Shown: positions 56,052-64,000 of the stretch, one piece after another
Layout of the letters: each line of letters starts with the position of its first letter
Position numbering within the stretch: position 1 is the first letter of the stretch
Assembly (NCBI RefSeq): GCF_014195445.1
Contig: NZ_JACIBT010000001.1
Span: 682,001-746,000 of the forward strand
Length of the DNA stretch: 64,000 bases
DNA from: Garicola koreensis
GTDB lineage: Bacteria > Actinomycetota > Actinomycetes > Actinomycetales > Micrococcaceae
Direction: 5' to 3'
Notes under the pieces: model-generated
The model's input: only the letters and a program-made list of their open reading frames with translations
Database searches by the model: none
Told to the model about the DNA's origin: nothing
Translations under genes and position numbers: made by a program

Positions 56052-56088
56052 CCGCAGACGAGCAGCGAGCAGGGGTCCCGCCGACGTC

Positions 56089-56901
56089 TCAGCGCTGGAG
56101 AAAGCTCAGCAACGCCTCGTTGAAGACCTCGGCATGGCTGACGTTGAGCCCGTGGGGAGCGCCCTGGACCACCTTCAGCTCGGAGTCACTCACAGCCTGG
56201 TGGGTACGCTGACCCGAACCCTCCAGCGGCACTGTGGCGTCGCTGTCACCGTGGATCACCAAGGTAGGCACATCAATGGCGCGCAGGTCATCACGGAAAT
56301 CGGTCTGAGCCCACGCGTCCATGGACGCCAGGGCCGCGGCCTGATCCGACTGCTTGGCCATATCTAGGGCCTCCTGCCGCTGCTGCTCCGTGACGGTGAG
56401 CTCATCGCCCACGGAGAAGAAGCCGGTGGTGAAGTCCTCAAAGAAGGCCTCCCGGTCCTGTTCGAGGGACCCGCGCATCTGGAGGAAGGTTTCTTCATCC
56501 AATGGCCCATCGGGGTTCTGGCTGGACCGCATCAGATAGGGAGGAACTGCGGCTGCGAACACCACTGAGTGCAGCCGGGCTGTTCCGTGCCGGTGAGCGT
56601 AGCGGGCCACCTCGCCTCCGCCCATGGAGAAGCCCACCAGGGTGACCTGCTGCAGCTGCAGGGATTCCAGGACGTCGTGCAGGTCATCGGCGAAGGTGTT
56701 GTAGTCGTATCCGGCGGCGGGCTTCTGCGACCTGCCGAATCCGCGCCGATCGTAGGTGATCACCCGGTAACCGGAGTCCTGAAGCGGTCCGATCTGGGCT
56801 GACCAGGATTCGCTGGAGAGCGGCCAGCCGTGGATCAGCACCACGGCTCGGCCGGTGCCGCCGGTGTCGTTGACGTGCAGATTCGTTGAATTCTCGCTCA
56901 T
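56089..56901 (-). CDS. Alpha/beta hydrolase (chloroperoxidase-like)
   Basis: The 270 residues contain the oxyanion-hole HGWP, the nucleophile elbow GFSMGGGEVARYAHRHG (Ser as nucleophile), the acid in LVIHGDSDATVPLEG and the His in GAPHGLNVSH. This is the pattern of cofactor-free haloperoxidase/non-haem chloroperoxidase relatives, which are mostly esterases. AGGAGAG precedes the ATG. It begins eight bases after the arylsulfotransferase-like gene and shares its direction. Confidence 0.9.
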   Translation of the reverse strand: MSENSTNLHVNDTGGTGRAVVLIHGWPLSSESWSAQIGPLQDSGYRVITYDRRGFGRSQKPAAGYDYNTFADDLHDVLESLQLQQVTLVGFSMGGGEVARYAHRHGTARLHSVVFAAAVPPYLMRSSQNPDGPLDEETFLQMRGSLEQDREAFFEDFTTGFFSVGDELTVTEQQRQEALDMAKQSDQAAALASMDAWAQTDFRDDLRAIDVPTLVIHGDSDATVPLEGSGQRTHQAVSDSELKVVQGAPHGLNVSHAEVFNEALLSFLQR

Positions 56902-56909
56902 GGACTCTC

Positions 56910-58523
56910 CTAGTTCGAGCTGTTCTCTTCGGGATCCTCAGGTTCGCCGACGCCGAGCACCTCTCCGTTCTCATCCAGGGCCTCAACGGCGGTGTACTGC
57001 GCATCCTCAGGGAGGGGAATCGCAGTTTCGAAGGAGTCCCGCTCCACGGTGGTGTGCGCAGCGGCACTGGACTCGTCCTCGCCGCTCAGCAGGCGCCATT
57101 GGGCGACCTGCGTGGCTCCGTTCCACGAGACGTGGGCGAGGCGTCCCTCGTCGTCCTCATCGGTGATCACCACATCCGGGTCGGTCTCTGGCTGACCCTC
57201 CCAGGGGGCCTTATACGCCCGGTAGCTGCCGCCGCCGCCGTGGTAGTTGTCCCCGTAGCAGCCAGCGCCGTGGCAGACGTCGTAGATCAGCTCGCCGTCC
57301 TTGGTGTATTCCGAATAGTGGGGCTCTGCTCCCCAGCCGATGAGCATATTGCCGTCGGGCAGCGGGTTGGCGTTGGCCATGCTGCCGGCGGAACGGTCAT
57401 CCGGCGGAGCGTATTCGGTGACCAGCGAGGCGGTCATCGCCTCCTCATCCACGCTCAGGCGCAGTCCTCGTGAGGTTTCGTCGCTGGCGCTTCCGTTGGC
57501 GTGGTTGTCCAGCAGCGTCAGCGTACCGTCGGGGGCTCGCTGGGCATCATGCTGCCAGGCGAAGACGGCGTCGTCGTCCATGTCGAAGTCGCTGCCGGAG
57601 CCACCCAAGGTCCAGTCCAGCTCACCGGTCTGACGGTCCAGCTTGTAGACCGCGTGGGTGTGCCGAGCCGAGACCAGGATGGAGCCGTCGTGGTCTTCGG
57701 TCATCGAGTTGATGTGGAAGTAGTCGAAGGGCTCCTCCTCGGTGCCGAGCTGCGCAGGTTCCTCATCCTCCTCTGCTTCATCGTCCAGCTCCTCCTGCTC
57801 GTCGTCGAAGTCGTTCTTCGCGTGGGAGACGGGGACGTGGTCCAGTGAGCTCCATTCGAAGAGCATCTCGCCGCTGGCGATGTCGATCTCCTGGATCACC
57901 GCCTCATCGACCCACCCGTCCTCGGGACCGCCCACCTCGCTGAGATCAGCCTGGGCAGGCACGTAGGCGCCGATGAGCATCGTGTCGTCCTCGGTGATGG
58001 TGGTGTCGTGGAAGTCGGCATTGCCCGGCTCTAAGTCTCCTGTCGTGGTGACCTGAGCGATCTGTTGGTAGGACTCGTCGAGGATGAAGATGTCGCCGTA
58101 GCCCCGGCCCCCCTCGCTGGGGCCCTGGTAGTAGGTCAGCACAGGTTCACCGCGGTACTGCTGGATCCGCAGGTCGAAGTAGTTGTCCTGCGAATCGTCC
58201 GGATCATCTGGGGCCACCCAGACCGGCTCCCCCTCAAGATCGAAGATCTTCGCCCCGGAGGAGGGGGTGTCCGAACCGTAGTTCGGGGTCCAGAAAATGT
58301 ACTCGTCCGCGTCCTGGTACTCCGAGGTCCAGCCCTCGCCCTGGGTGATCTCCACTTGGGCCGGTTTCAGGTCTGGGCGGCTGACAAAGCTGTGGTGCGG
58401 AACTTCTTGAGAGTCCTCCTCATCGGGGCTGCAGGCGGCCACGGTGAGGATCAGCATGCCGGTCAGTGTGCCGGCAAGCATTCGGGGGGCGCCTCGCTTG
58501 GGCAGTTTTTCGCCATCTCGCAT
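56910..58523 (-). CDS. Arylsulfotransferase-like lipoprotein
   Basis: Exported lipoprotein of 537 residues (signal with lipobox TVAAC) of the Arylsulfotransferase (ASST) group, which forms a six-bladed propeller. Markers are TYYQGPSEGGRGYGDIFILDESYQ, HDTTITEDDTMLIGAY, FHINSMTEDHDGSILVSAR and AWQHDAQRAPDGTLTLLDNH. Within the middle an insert of acidic residues (DDEQEELDDEAEEDEE) is unusual. Transfer of sulfate from aryl esters is known for some members only. An earlier in-frame GTG at 58532 is less likely. Confidence 0.85.
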   Translation of the reverse strand: MRDGEKLPKRGAPRMLAGTLTGMLILTVAACSPDEEDSQEVPHHSFVSRPDLKPAQVEITQGEGWTSEYQDADEYIFWTPNYGSDTPSSGAKIFDLEGEPVWVAPDDPDDSQDNYFDLRIQQYRGEPVLTYYQGPSEGGRGYGDIFILDESYQQIAQVTTTGDLEPGNADFHDTTITEDDTMLIGAYVPAQADLSEVGGPEDGWVDEAVIQEIDIASGEMLFEWSSLDHVPVSHAKNDFDDEQEELDDEAEEDEEPAQLGTEEEPFDYFHINSMTEDHDGSILVSARHTHAVYKLDRQTGELDWTLGGSGSDFDMDDDAVFAWQHDAQRAPDGTLTLLDNHANGSASDETSRGLRLSVDEEAMTASLVTEYAPPDDRSAGSMANANPLPDGNMLIGWGAEPHYSEYTKDGELIYDVCHGAGCYGDNYHGGGGSYRAYKAPWEGQPETDPDVVITDEDDEGRLAHVSWNGATQVAQWRLLSGEDESSAAAHTTVERDSFETAIPLPEDAQYTAVEALDENGEVLGVGEPEDPEENSSN

Positions 58524-58684
58524 ATGAAACACTTACACGGCTAATCTTGAGCTGGCAAGGGGAAAAGCTCCACGTCGGCACTGAATCCGCCGGTGCCGCT
58601 GAGAACAGACCCTGACGCTGCAGCCAGCGCAGAGCTGCCGGTGAGGGTTCTGCCACTTGGCGGTGTCCGGGTTCCGACTTACAC

Positions 58685-58700
58685 TCGAAAGTATGTTCGA
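58685..58700. promoter_or_regulatory. LexA (SOS) box upstream of DUF6504-dnaE2
   Basis: TCGAAAGTATGTTCGA matches the actinobacterial LexA consensus TCGAAC-N4-GTTCGA at every position but one (A for C at the sixth base). It ends 36 bases before the DUF6504 start and is read by the dnaE2 operon. This fits damage-inducible error-prone synthesis. Confidence 0.75.
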
Positions 58701-58736
58701 TTATGTGAGTGTTCGTCGATGGCTAGGCATGCGGCT

Positions 58737-59039
58737 ATGAGTGTCGACCCATCGGCCCACCCCGCGGCAGCCACTGTGTGGACCACCCCTGCCGGTGCAC
58801 CAGAGCGCCTGGTGTGGTGTGGGCGGCGCTTCGTGGTGGTCGCCAAACCCATCGCGTGGATGGACCGGACCTCGTGGTGGGAGTCTCCGGTGCGCGTGGC
58901 TGCCGGGCAGGCGGCTCAGGTGGTGGAGCGGCCCATGTGGCAGGTCACCGCCAAGGCCCTGGACAACGCTGAGCTGCTGATCTTCGACCTGGCCGTCAGC
59001 AGCGGGGACCAATGGCCGATCACTGCGGTCTACGACTAG
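58737..59039 (+). CDS. DUF6504 family protein
   Basis: Small protein of 100 residues, probably one beta-rich domain: PERLVWCGRRFVVVAKPIAWMDRTSWW, then WQVTAKALDNAELLIFDLAVSS. In related actinobacteria such genes usually lie between imuB and dnaE2. Here it lies 10 bases before dnaE2 and behind the SOS box, with no imuA or imuB on either side. Two upstream in-frame ATGs (58719 and 58593) exist; the chosen one leaves the LexA box outside the gene. Function unknown. Confidence 0.82.
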   Translation: MSVDPSAHPAAATVWTTPAGAPERLVWCGRRFVVVAKPIAWMDRTSWWESPVRVAAGQAAQVVERPMWQVTAKALDNAELLIFDLAVSSGDQWPITAVYD

Positions 59040-59049
59040 CTGGAGTCCT

Positions 59050-62000
59050 ATGGACCGTTTCACTCACCTGAATGTCGCCAGTGCCTTCTCCGCGCACTAC
59101 GGCACTGCACGCCCCGAAGCACTGGTGGCCGCTGCCCAGGCATCTGGGGCCCAAGCGGCTGCGATCACTGATCGGGACGGGATCTATGGTGCGGTGCGCC
59201 ATATCCGTTCCTGCCGGGAAGCGGGCCTCTCCCCCATCGTGGGGGTCAACCTGCAGGTCAAGGATGCCGGCCCCGCGTCGGAGGTCGCCGTTTCAGAGGT
59301 CACAGTGCTGGCCCATGGTCACAACGCCGGTGCTGGTTGGGCCTCGCTGGTCCGGCTGATCTCCTCGTCCCACTCATCGGCGCGCCGCGGCACCAAGCGC
59401 ACGCCCCACGGCTCCGCGAACCGCACCGCATGGGTGGACCCCAAACGACCGGGACTCTTCCTCACCGGCGAATCCGGCACCACCGGAACAGTGCTGCTGG
59501 GACCCGGCTCAGATGTGGGCCGGGCAGTGCTGGCCGACGACGACGCCGCAGCCCAGCGGCTGCTCACCGGGTGGAGGCAGCGTCTTGCCGGCGGTGTGGC
59601 GGTGGAGATCGTCTGCCACCACACCAAGCCCGGCAGTGCGGGGAGCCTGAAGCACGCCGCAGCCATGCTGCAGCTGGCTCATGCCGCCGAGGTCCCTGCG
59701 GTGCTGACCAACGCCGTGCGATATTTGGAGCCGGACGATGCGGTCACCGGTGATGTGCTCGATTCGGCGGCCCACCTGCTGCCACTGGGCGATTTTCAGC
59801 CTCAGCCCAATGCCCAAGCCTGGTTGAAGCCGCCGGAGCAGATGCAGCAGCTGGCCCGCACCATCACCGAGTATGCCGGGCTGGGCAGTGATGCTGCGGT
59901 GGACCTGCTCAGCCGCACCGAGCAGCTGGCTGAGCGCTGCCGGCTGGACCCGGACTCCGATGTGGGGTGGCGTTGGCCCAAAGTACCTGAGCTGGAGGCG
60001 ATCGGCGTGGAGGAGGACCCGTCCGCTGTGTTGCGCCGGCGCTGCCAGACTGCGCTTTCTGAGCGCTATCCGCGTGCTGACGGCCCTCAGCTGAGACGCA
60101 TCGAAGATCAGCTGGCCAACGAGTTGGAGACCATCGGCCACTTCGGCTTCGAGACCTATTTTCTGGCGGTCGCCGAGACCGTCGATCTCATCCGCAGTAT
60201 GGACGTGCGTGTTCAGGCCCGCGGCTCCGGCGCCGGCAGCCTGGTGAACTACCTGCTGCGGATCTCCAATGTGGACCCTTTGGAGCATGACCTGCTCTTC
60301 GAACGGTTCTTAGGGCACGCCCGCAGCACGCTGCCGGATATTGATGTGGACATCGAATCTGCCCAGCGGCACCGGGTCTATGAAGCGATCTTTGACCACT
60401 ACGGCCACCACCGGGTCACTCTGCTGTCGATGCAGAACGCCTACCGGGCCCGCGGGGCAGCCCGCGACGCCGGCCAGGCCCTGGGCCTGAGCGAAGAGCA
60501 GGTCGACCGGGTCGCGGAGAGCATCTGGCGCTTCGACGCCGGGCAGTTCCGTGAGGTGCTGGCCACCAAGCCGGAGCTGCGGGACATCGCCGCGCAGGTG
60601 GAGAGCGAGCCGCAGCTGGATATGCTGGTCGACCTCACCGAACGGCTGGACCGGCTGCCCCGGCACATCTCGATGCACCCCTGCGGGGTCATCCTGGGCA
60701 GCAGCGACCTGCTCTCGGTCACCCCGACCCAGCCTTCGGGCATCGGGCTGCCGATGTCGCAGTTCGACAAGGACGACATCGACGACATGGGCCTGCTCAA
60801 GCTCGATGTGCTCGGAGTCAGGATGCAGTCGGCCATGGCTCACGCCGTCCACGAGATTAAGCGGAGCAACGGCCCCAGCGCCGCCGTCGAGGGCGGCTTG
60901 CCGGTGGACGCCCCCTATATCTCTGCGGCGGGCAGGATCGACTTAGATTCCATACCGCACGACGACGAGGCCACCTTCGCCATGATCCGCACCACCCACA
61001 CTCTGGGCTGCTTCCAGATCGAATCCCCCGGTCAGCGCGAGCTGCTGGGCAAGCTGCAGCCGGATAAGTACGAGGACCTGATCGCTGACATCTCGCTGTT
61101 CCGGCCCGGGCCCATGAAGGGCAATATGGTCACCCCCTATATTGACCGCAAACACGGCTATGAGCGCATCGACTACCTGCACCCGCGGTTCGCCGACTTC
61201 CTGCAGGACTCCTACGGGGTGGTGATCTATCACGAGCATGTGCTGCGCATCCTGCACGAGACCATGGGCGTCTCGCTGGCCACAGCCGATGAGCTGCGCC
61301 GGTCCATGGAGCACGACGTCGAGACGATCGAGCCTGCCTTCCGCGCACAGACGGCCCAACGCACAGACCAAGCAGAGCGGCGGATCTTCAGTGACGCTGA
61401 TATTGACCGGATCTGGGAGACCCTGCGCGGCTTCGGCAGCTTCGGCTTTTGCAAGGCCCACGGGGCCGCCTTCGCCCTGCCCACCTACCAGAGCGCGTGG
61501 TTGAAGACCCACTACCCGGTGGAGTTCATGGCCGGGATCTTCGAACACGACCCCGGGATGTATCCGCGCCGACTGATGATGTCGGAGGCCCGCCGCATGC
61601 AGATCCCGCTGCTGCCCATCGACGTCAATGCCTCCGCTGATCAGTACCGGGTGGAACAGATCTCGACCGAAGAGAAGGGCATCCGGCTCTCGCTGCGCGA
61701 TGTCAGAGGCATCAGCGCAGCAGAACTGTCCCGCATCCTCGCCGGCCAGCCCTATGCCTCCATCACCGACTTCTATCACCGCGCCAAGCCGTCCCGGCCG
61801 CTGATGGTGCGCCTGGCCACCCTGGGGGCCTTCGACGACCTTGCCCAGGAGAGCCGGGGCCCGGCCGGACGCGGAAGCATCATCAGCTACATCCGGCAGC
61901 TGACCGCCGCCCCCCGGAAGTCGGCACAGCATCAGGACCCTGCCCAGCCCCGGCTCTTCAACGACCGTCAGCTCATGGACGCCTCGATCCCCGACCCCAC

Positions 62001-62418
62001 AGCCGCAGAGCAGGTCGCTTCAGAGCTTGAGAGCCTCTCGGCGGAGGTTGAGGAACATGTCATCGAGGCCTACCGGCCCCTGCTGGATCAGCTGGGGGTC
62101 ACCGCCGCTGCAGACCTGCTGCGCATCAGAAGCAACTCTGAAGTCCTCATCGCCGGGATCCGGGTAGCCACCCAGACCCCACCGATGCGTTCAGGAAAGC
62201 GCACGGTGTTCATCAGCCTCGATGACGGCACCGGCTGCGCGGATACCGCATTCTTCGAAGAGGCCCAGCAGCAGGCCGGTCCGCTGCTGTTCGGCACTCA
62301 GCTGATGATCATTCGTGGCCGCACCCGCCGCGCCGGAGAGCGCGGGGTCTCCGTCCACGCCGAGGAGGCATGGGATCTGAAAGTCGCCTGGCGGGAGTGG
62401 GCGCAGCAGCGCGTTTAG
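59050..62418 (+). CDS. dnaE2: Error-prone DNA polymerase DnaE2
   Basis: C-family DNA polymerase for lesion bypass, 1122 residues. The N-terminal PHP domain begins THLNVASAFSAHYG, lacking the usual His-x-His metal pair, so its nuclease site is probably inactive. The polymerase site has LPDIDVDIESAQR (about residue 430) and LLKLDVLGVR with the third acid (about 587); FGFCKAHGAAFAL follows. The C-terminal OB-fold is present (about 1030-1100). GGAG precedes the ATG. Expected to be induced by DNA damage through the upstream LexA box. Confidence 0.95.
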   Translation: MDRFTHLNVASAFSAHYGTARPEALVAAAQASGAQAAAITDRDGIYGAVRHIRSCREAGLSPIVGVNLQVKDAGPASEVAVSEVTVLAHGHNAGAGWASLVRLISSSHSSARRGTKRTPHGSANRTAWVDPKRPGLFLTGESGTTGTVLLGPGSDVGRAVLADDDAAAQRLLTGWRQRLAGGVAVEIVCHHTKPGSAGSLKHAAAMLQLAHAAEVPAVLTNAVRYLEPDDAVTGDVLDSAAHLLPLGDFQPQPNAQAWLKPPEQMQQLARTITEYAGLGSDAAVDLLSRTEQLAERCRLDPDSDVGWRWPKVPELEAIGVEEDPSAVLRRRCQTALSERYPRADGPQLRRIEDQLANELETIGHFGFETYFLAVAETVDLIRSMDVRVQARGSGAGSLVNYLLRISNVDPLEHDLLFERFLGHARSTLPDIDVDIESAQRHRVYEAIFDHYGHHRVTLLSMQNAYRARGAARDAGQALGLSEEQVDRVAESIWRFDAGQFREVLATKPELRDIAAQVESEPQLDMLVDLTERLDRLPRHISMHPCGVILGSSDLLSVTPTQPSGIGLPMSQFDKDDIDDMGLLKLDVLGVRMQSAMAHAVHEIKRSNGPSAAVEGGLPVDAPYISAAGRIDLDSIPHDDEATFAMIRTTHTLGCFQIESPGQRELLGKLQPDKYEDLIADISLFRPGPMKGNMVTPYIDRKHGYERIDYLHPRFADFLQDSYGVVIYHEHVLRILHETMGVSLATADELRRSMEHDVETIEPAFRAQTAQRTDQAERRIFSDADIDRIWETLRGFGSFGFCKAHGAAFALPTYQSAWLKTHYPVEFMAGIFEHDPGMYPRRLMMSEARRMQIPLLPIDVNASADQYRVEQISTEEKGIRLSLRDVRGISAAELSRILAGQPYASITDFYHRAKPSRPLMVRLATLGAFDDLAQESRGPAGRGSIISYIRQLTAAPRKSAQHQDPAQPRLFNDRQLMDASIPDPTAAEQVASELESLSAEVEEHVIEAYRPLLDQLGVTAAADLLRIRSNSEVLIAGIRVATQTPPMRSGKRTVFISLDDGTGCADTAFFEEAQQQAGPLLFGTQLMIIRGRTRRAGERGVSVHAEEAWDLKVAWREWAQQRV

Positions 62419-62897
62419 AGCGCCCGATCCAGTGCTTCGAGGGACTCCTCGAGGAATTCTGGGCCGAAGGGCGGCAGTCCCAGCTCCGAGCGCAGCGATT
62501 CGGGCACCGCGCTCCAGTCATAGGTCAGGGTGACCTCGGTGCCGCCGTGCCCAGCGGCGAGGTCGTACTGCCACACCCAGCCGCCGGTGCTCAGGTGTGC
62601 GTCGTCGTCGTACTGGCCCGGCGCCCACGCGATCCTGGTATCTGGATCGAAGGCCGTCACCCTATTGTCCATGCGGTAGTGCCCTCCGGCGTTGACATGG
62701 AACATCCGCATGCCGAAGACCTGACCGACGCCGGTGATCGGTTCAGGGTGGATGGCTTCGCCCACCCAGTCGCCGGGCTCCGTCTGGTCGTGGCGGGAAG
62801 GGTCACTCAGCAGGGCGAAGACCTCCTGCGGCGACGCCTGCACATGACGACGCACTACCAGCTTCGACTCATGCGCCGCTGAACTCTCAGCACTCAT
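62415..62897 (-). CDS. SRPBCC-fold protein
   Basis: Ligand-binding START/Bet v1-like domain of 160 residues: SKLVVRRHVQASPQEVFALLSDPSRH, then WVGEAIHPEPITGVGQVF, DPDTRIAWAPGQ and the final strand-helix VTLTYDWSAV...LEALDRAL. Members bind or modify lipids and aromatic compounds. AGAGAGGAA precedes the chosen ATG. Divergent from a VOC protein across 144 bases packed with inverted repeats, which suggests shared control. It overlaps the dnaE2 end by four bases. Confidence 0.85.
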   Translation of the reverse strand: MSAESSAAHESKLVVRRHVQASPQEVFALLSDPSRHDQTEPGDWVGEAIHPEPITGVGQVFGMRMFHVNAGGHYRMDNRVTAFDPDTRIAWAPGQYDDDAHLSTGGWVWQYDLAAGHGGTEVTLTYDWSAVPESLRSELGLPPFGPEFLEESLEALDRAL

Positions 62898-62966
62898 AGC
62901 GTGTTCCTCTCTGGATCGGCTGAGCCGCAGCCCACGGTTCAGGAAGGTTTCCAGCTTCACACAAAC

Positions 62967-63023
62967 TGCTTGCACTGCACAAGCACATATGCTTGACTCA
63001 TGTCACCAATTGCACACTGCAAT
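62967..63023. promoter_or_regulatory. Array of inverted repeats between SRPBCC and VOC genes
   Basis: Three exact inverted repeats: TGCTTG-N7-CAAGCA (62967-62985), CAAGCA-CATA-TGCTTG (62980-62995; its left arm is the right arm of the first) and ATTGCA-CAC-TGCAAT (63009-63023). They fill the space between two divergent genes. The word TGCA recurs. They look like operators for a dimeric regulator; no regulator gene is adjacent. Confidence 0.6.
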
Positions 63024-63041
63024 CAGTTATGAGGCTCCACC

Positions 63042-63374
63042 ATGATCCATCATCTGCTCGCCAACTGCGCAGTCTCCGACCTGGATCAGGCCCAGCAGTG
63101 GTACACCCACCTATTCGGCCGAGGTCCGGATACCCGACCAATGGCCGGACTGATCGAATGGCATCTCAGCGATGCCTTTGGCCTGCAGGTATGGAGGGAT
63201 CCCGCCCGTGCCGGATACTCCTCGATGGTCCTCGGTGAAACCGACCTGGACGCCGCCGCGGACCGGCTGACCGAAGTCGGCATCCATCATGGAGGGCCCG
63301 AAGCCGGCGGCGGAGCACGCATCCTGCAACTCAACGACCCGGATCGCAACCACCTGGTCCTCTTCGGCTCCTGA
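63042..63374 (+). CDS. VOC family (glyoxalase/dioxygenase-fold) protein
   Basis: The 110 residues form one VOC unit pair: IHHLLANCAVSDLDQAQQWYTHLFG at the start with a His-type metal ligand, and RILQLNDPDRNHLVLFGS at the end. Single-domain members include glyoxalase, fosfomycin and bleomycin resistance proteins and epimerases. The catalytic glutamate of glyoxalase I is not obvious. GAGG lies seven bases before the ATG. Function unknown. Confidence 0.85.
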   Translation: MIHHLLANCAVSDLDQAQQWYTHLFGRGPDTRPMAGLIEWHLSDAFGLQVWRDPARAGYSSMVLGETDLDAAADRLTEVGIHHGGPEAGGGARILQLNDPDRNHLVLFGS

Positions 63375-63378
63375 GCGC

Positions 63379-63407
63379 CTGCGGGAAGGATTCGAATCCT
63401 CCCGCAG
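63379..63407. terminator. Hairpin after the VOC gene
   Basis: CTGCGGG-A-AGGATTC pairs with GAATCCT-CCCGCAG, 14 base pairs with one bulged A. A T-tract is absent, so it may end transcription only partly. It lies five bases after the VOC stop and before the next gene's ribosome site. Confidence 0.65.
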
Positions 63408-63419
63408 TTGACCAGGAAT

Positions 63420-64000
63420 GTGAGACTCTCTCTGCTGGATCGTTCCCGAACCCGCACCGGGCACCCCGAGGCTGCGGCGCTGAGCCATTCCGTGGAGCGA
63501 GCGGTGAACGCAGAGCGGCTGGGCTATGCCCGCTTCTGGGCCGCTGAGCACCATGCGGTGCCCGGCATCGCCTCCGGCTCCCCCGCCGTGCTGCTGGCGG
63601 CAGCCGGGGCGCACACCTCCCGCATCCGGCTTGGTTCCGGCGGGGTGATGCTGCCGCAGCACCAGCCTCTGGTGGTCGCTGAGCAGTTCCTGATGCTCCA
63701 GGCGCTCTATCCCGACCGGATCGACCTGGGGCTGGGCCGGACCTTAGGCTTCACCGAACCGGTGCGCCGGGCACTGCGACAGAACACCGACGACGTCGAC
63801 ACCTATGCCGAGGACCTCGCCGAGCTGCTCAGCTACCTGGACCGCTCAGCGGCGGTGACCGCCCGGCCACTCGCCCGGCAGAGTCCGCAGCCGTTTCTGC
63901 TGGCCACCGGGCAGGGCCTGAAGACGGCCGCCGCGCTGGGGATGCCGGTGGTGGTCGGCGGGCCGATTCTTCAGGATCCTGACATCTCAGAGGCCATGAC
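63420..64000 (+). CDS. LLM-class flavin-dependent oxidoreductase (partial, C-terminus beyond window)
   Basis: The frame is open to the right edge of the window. After a GTG start preceded by AGGA the product reads VRLSLLDRSRTRTGHPEAAA, then ERLGYARFWAAEHHAVPGIASGSPAV, the Glu-His-His signature of luciferase-like monooxygenases, and IRLGSGGVMLPQHQPLVVAEQF. About 193 residues are present of a likely 330-360. It is only distantly similar to the protein at 23938-24984. Confidence 0.9.
   Translation, partial: MRLSLLDRSRTRTGHPEAAALSHSVERAVNAERLGYARFWAAEHHAVPGIASGSPAVLLAAAGAHTSRIRLGSGGVMLPQHQPLVVAEQFLMLQALYPDRIDLGLGRTLGFTEPVRRALRQNTDDVDTYAEDLAELLSYLDRSAAVTARPLARQSPQPFLLATGQGLKTAAALGMPVVVGGPILQDPDISEAM

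Overview
The window is high-GC DNA from an actinobacterium, most likely a member of the Micrococcales (Micrococcaceae: Arthrobacter, Nesterenkonia, Micrococcus and relatives). The evidence is the rne-rplU-rpmA-obg-proB-proA block, a class Ib ribonucleotide reductase cluster (nrdHIEF), a homodimeric aceE, a chain of lipomannan-type GT-C mannosyltransferases, a LexA box of the TCGAA-N-TTCGA type, and many genes that begin directly downstream of a TANNNT -10 box with no leader. The assignment is by pattern only; no database search was possible.

Layout. Bases 1-7132 (minus strand) hold the ribosomal L21/L27-Obg-proline block preceded by RNase E/G. Bases 7.5-14.7 kb hold mixed metabolic genes: a VKOR-like protein, a lipoate ligase-like protein, an FAD-linked oxidase, a thioredoxin-like protein, a helix-hairpin-helix protein, a YwaF-like membrane protein, an amidase and an SDR. 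Bases 14.7-18.65 kb are nrdHIEF with candidate NrdR boxes. A small alarmone synthetase and thiD under a TPP riboswitch follow, then gamma-glutamyltransferase, a DUF418-like membrane protein, a luciferase-like monooxygenase, ChrA and a PIG-L deacetylase. At 27.2-27.8 kb is a FitAB/VapBC-type toxin-antitoxin pair. Next come a maltose acetyltransferase-like protein, a methyltransferase, a DUF488 protein, aceE, an AEC transporter and three coupled GT-C mannosyltransferases, with orn divergent from them.

From 38.9 to 45.6 kb the content looks accessory. It starts with a degraded second copy of a Vat/CatB-type acetyltransferase, internally deleted and fused to a fragment of an IS256-family transposase. 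A RelE/ParE-type toxin-antitoxin pair follows, then an intact acetyltransferase translationally coupled to an ABC-F ribosome-protection-type ATPase whose leader can form two mutually exclusive hairpins. An ACR3/ArsB-like permease, a flavin monooxygenase and a DsbA-family protein complete the stretch. A tRNA-His gene and a strong palindromic terminator sit at its right edge.

Bases 45.8-48.7 kb carry two DUF1801 proteins and a tightly overlapped operon of an HxlR regulator with two DHFR/RibD-like reductases. Bases 49.1-54.1 kb form a redox divergon. One arm is a DsbA-like protein, CcdA and a beta-propeller lipoprotein; the other is a CPVC membrane protein, a BlaI-family repressor and an M56 metallopeptidase. 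The shared control region has two perfect palindromic operators. The window ends with an Old Yellow Enzyme, a YedK/HMCES protein, an alpha/beta hydrolase, an arylsulfotransferase-like lipoprotein, a LexA-boxed DUF6504-dnaE2 pair, an SRPBCC/VOC divergon with a dense array of inverted repeats, and a truncated second luciferase-like oxidoreductase.

Most genes are ordinary for the group. The regions of greatest interest are the acetyltransferase remnant and resistance island (38.9-42.6 kb), the BlaI redox divergon (51.2-54.1 kb), the LexA-boxed dnaE2 without imuA or imuB beside it, and several perfect inverted repeats in front of genes of unknown control.
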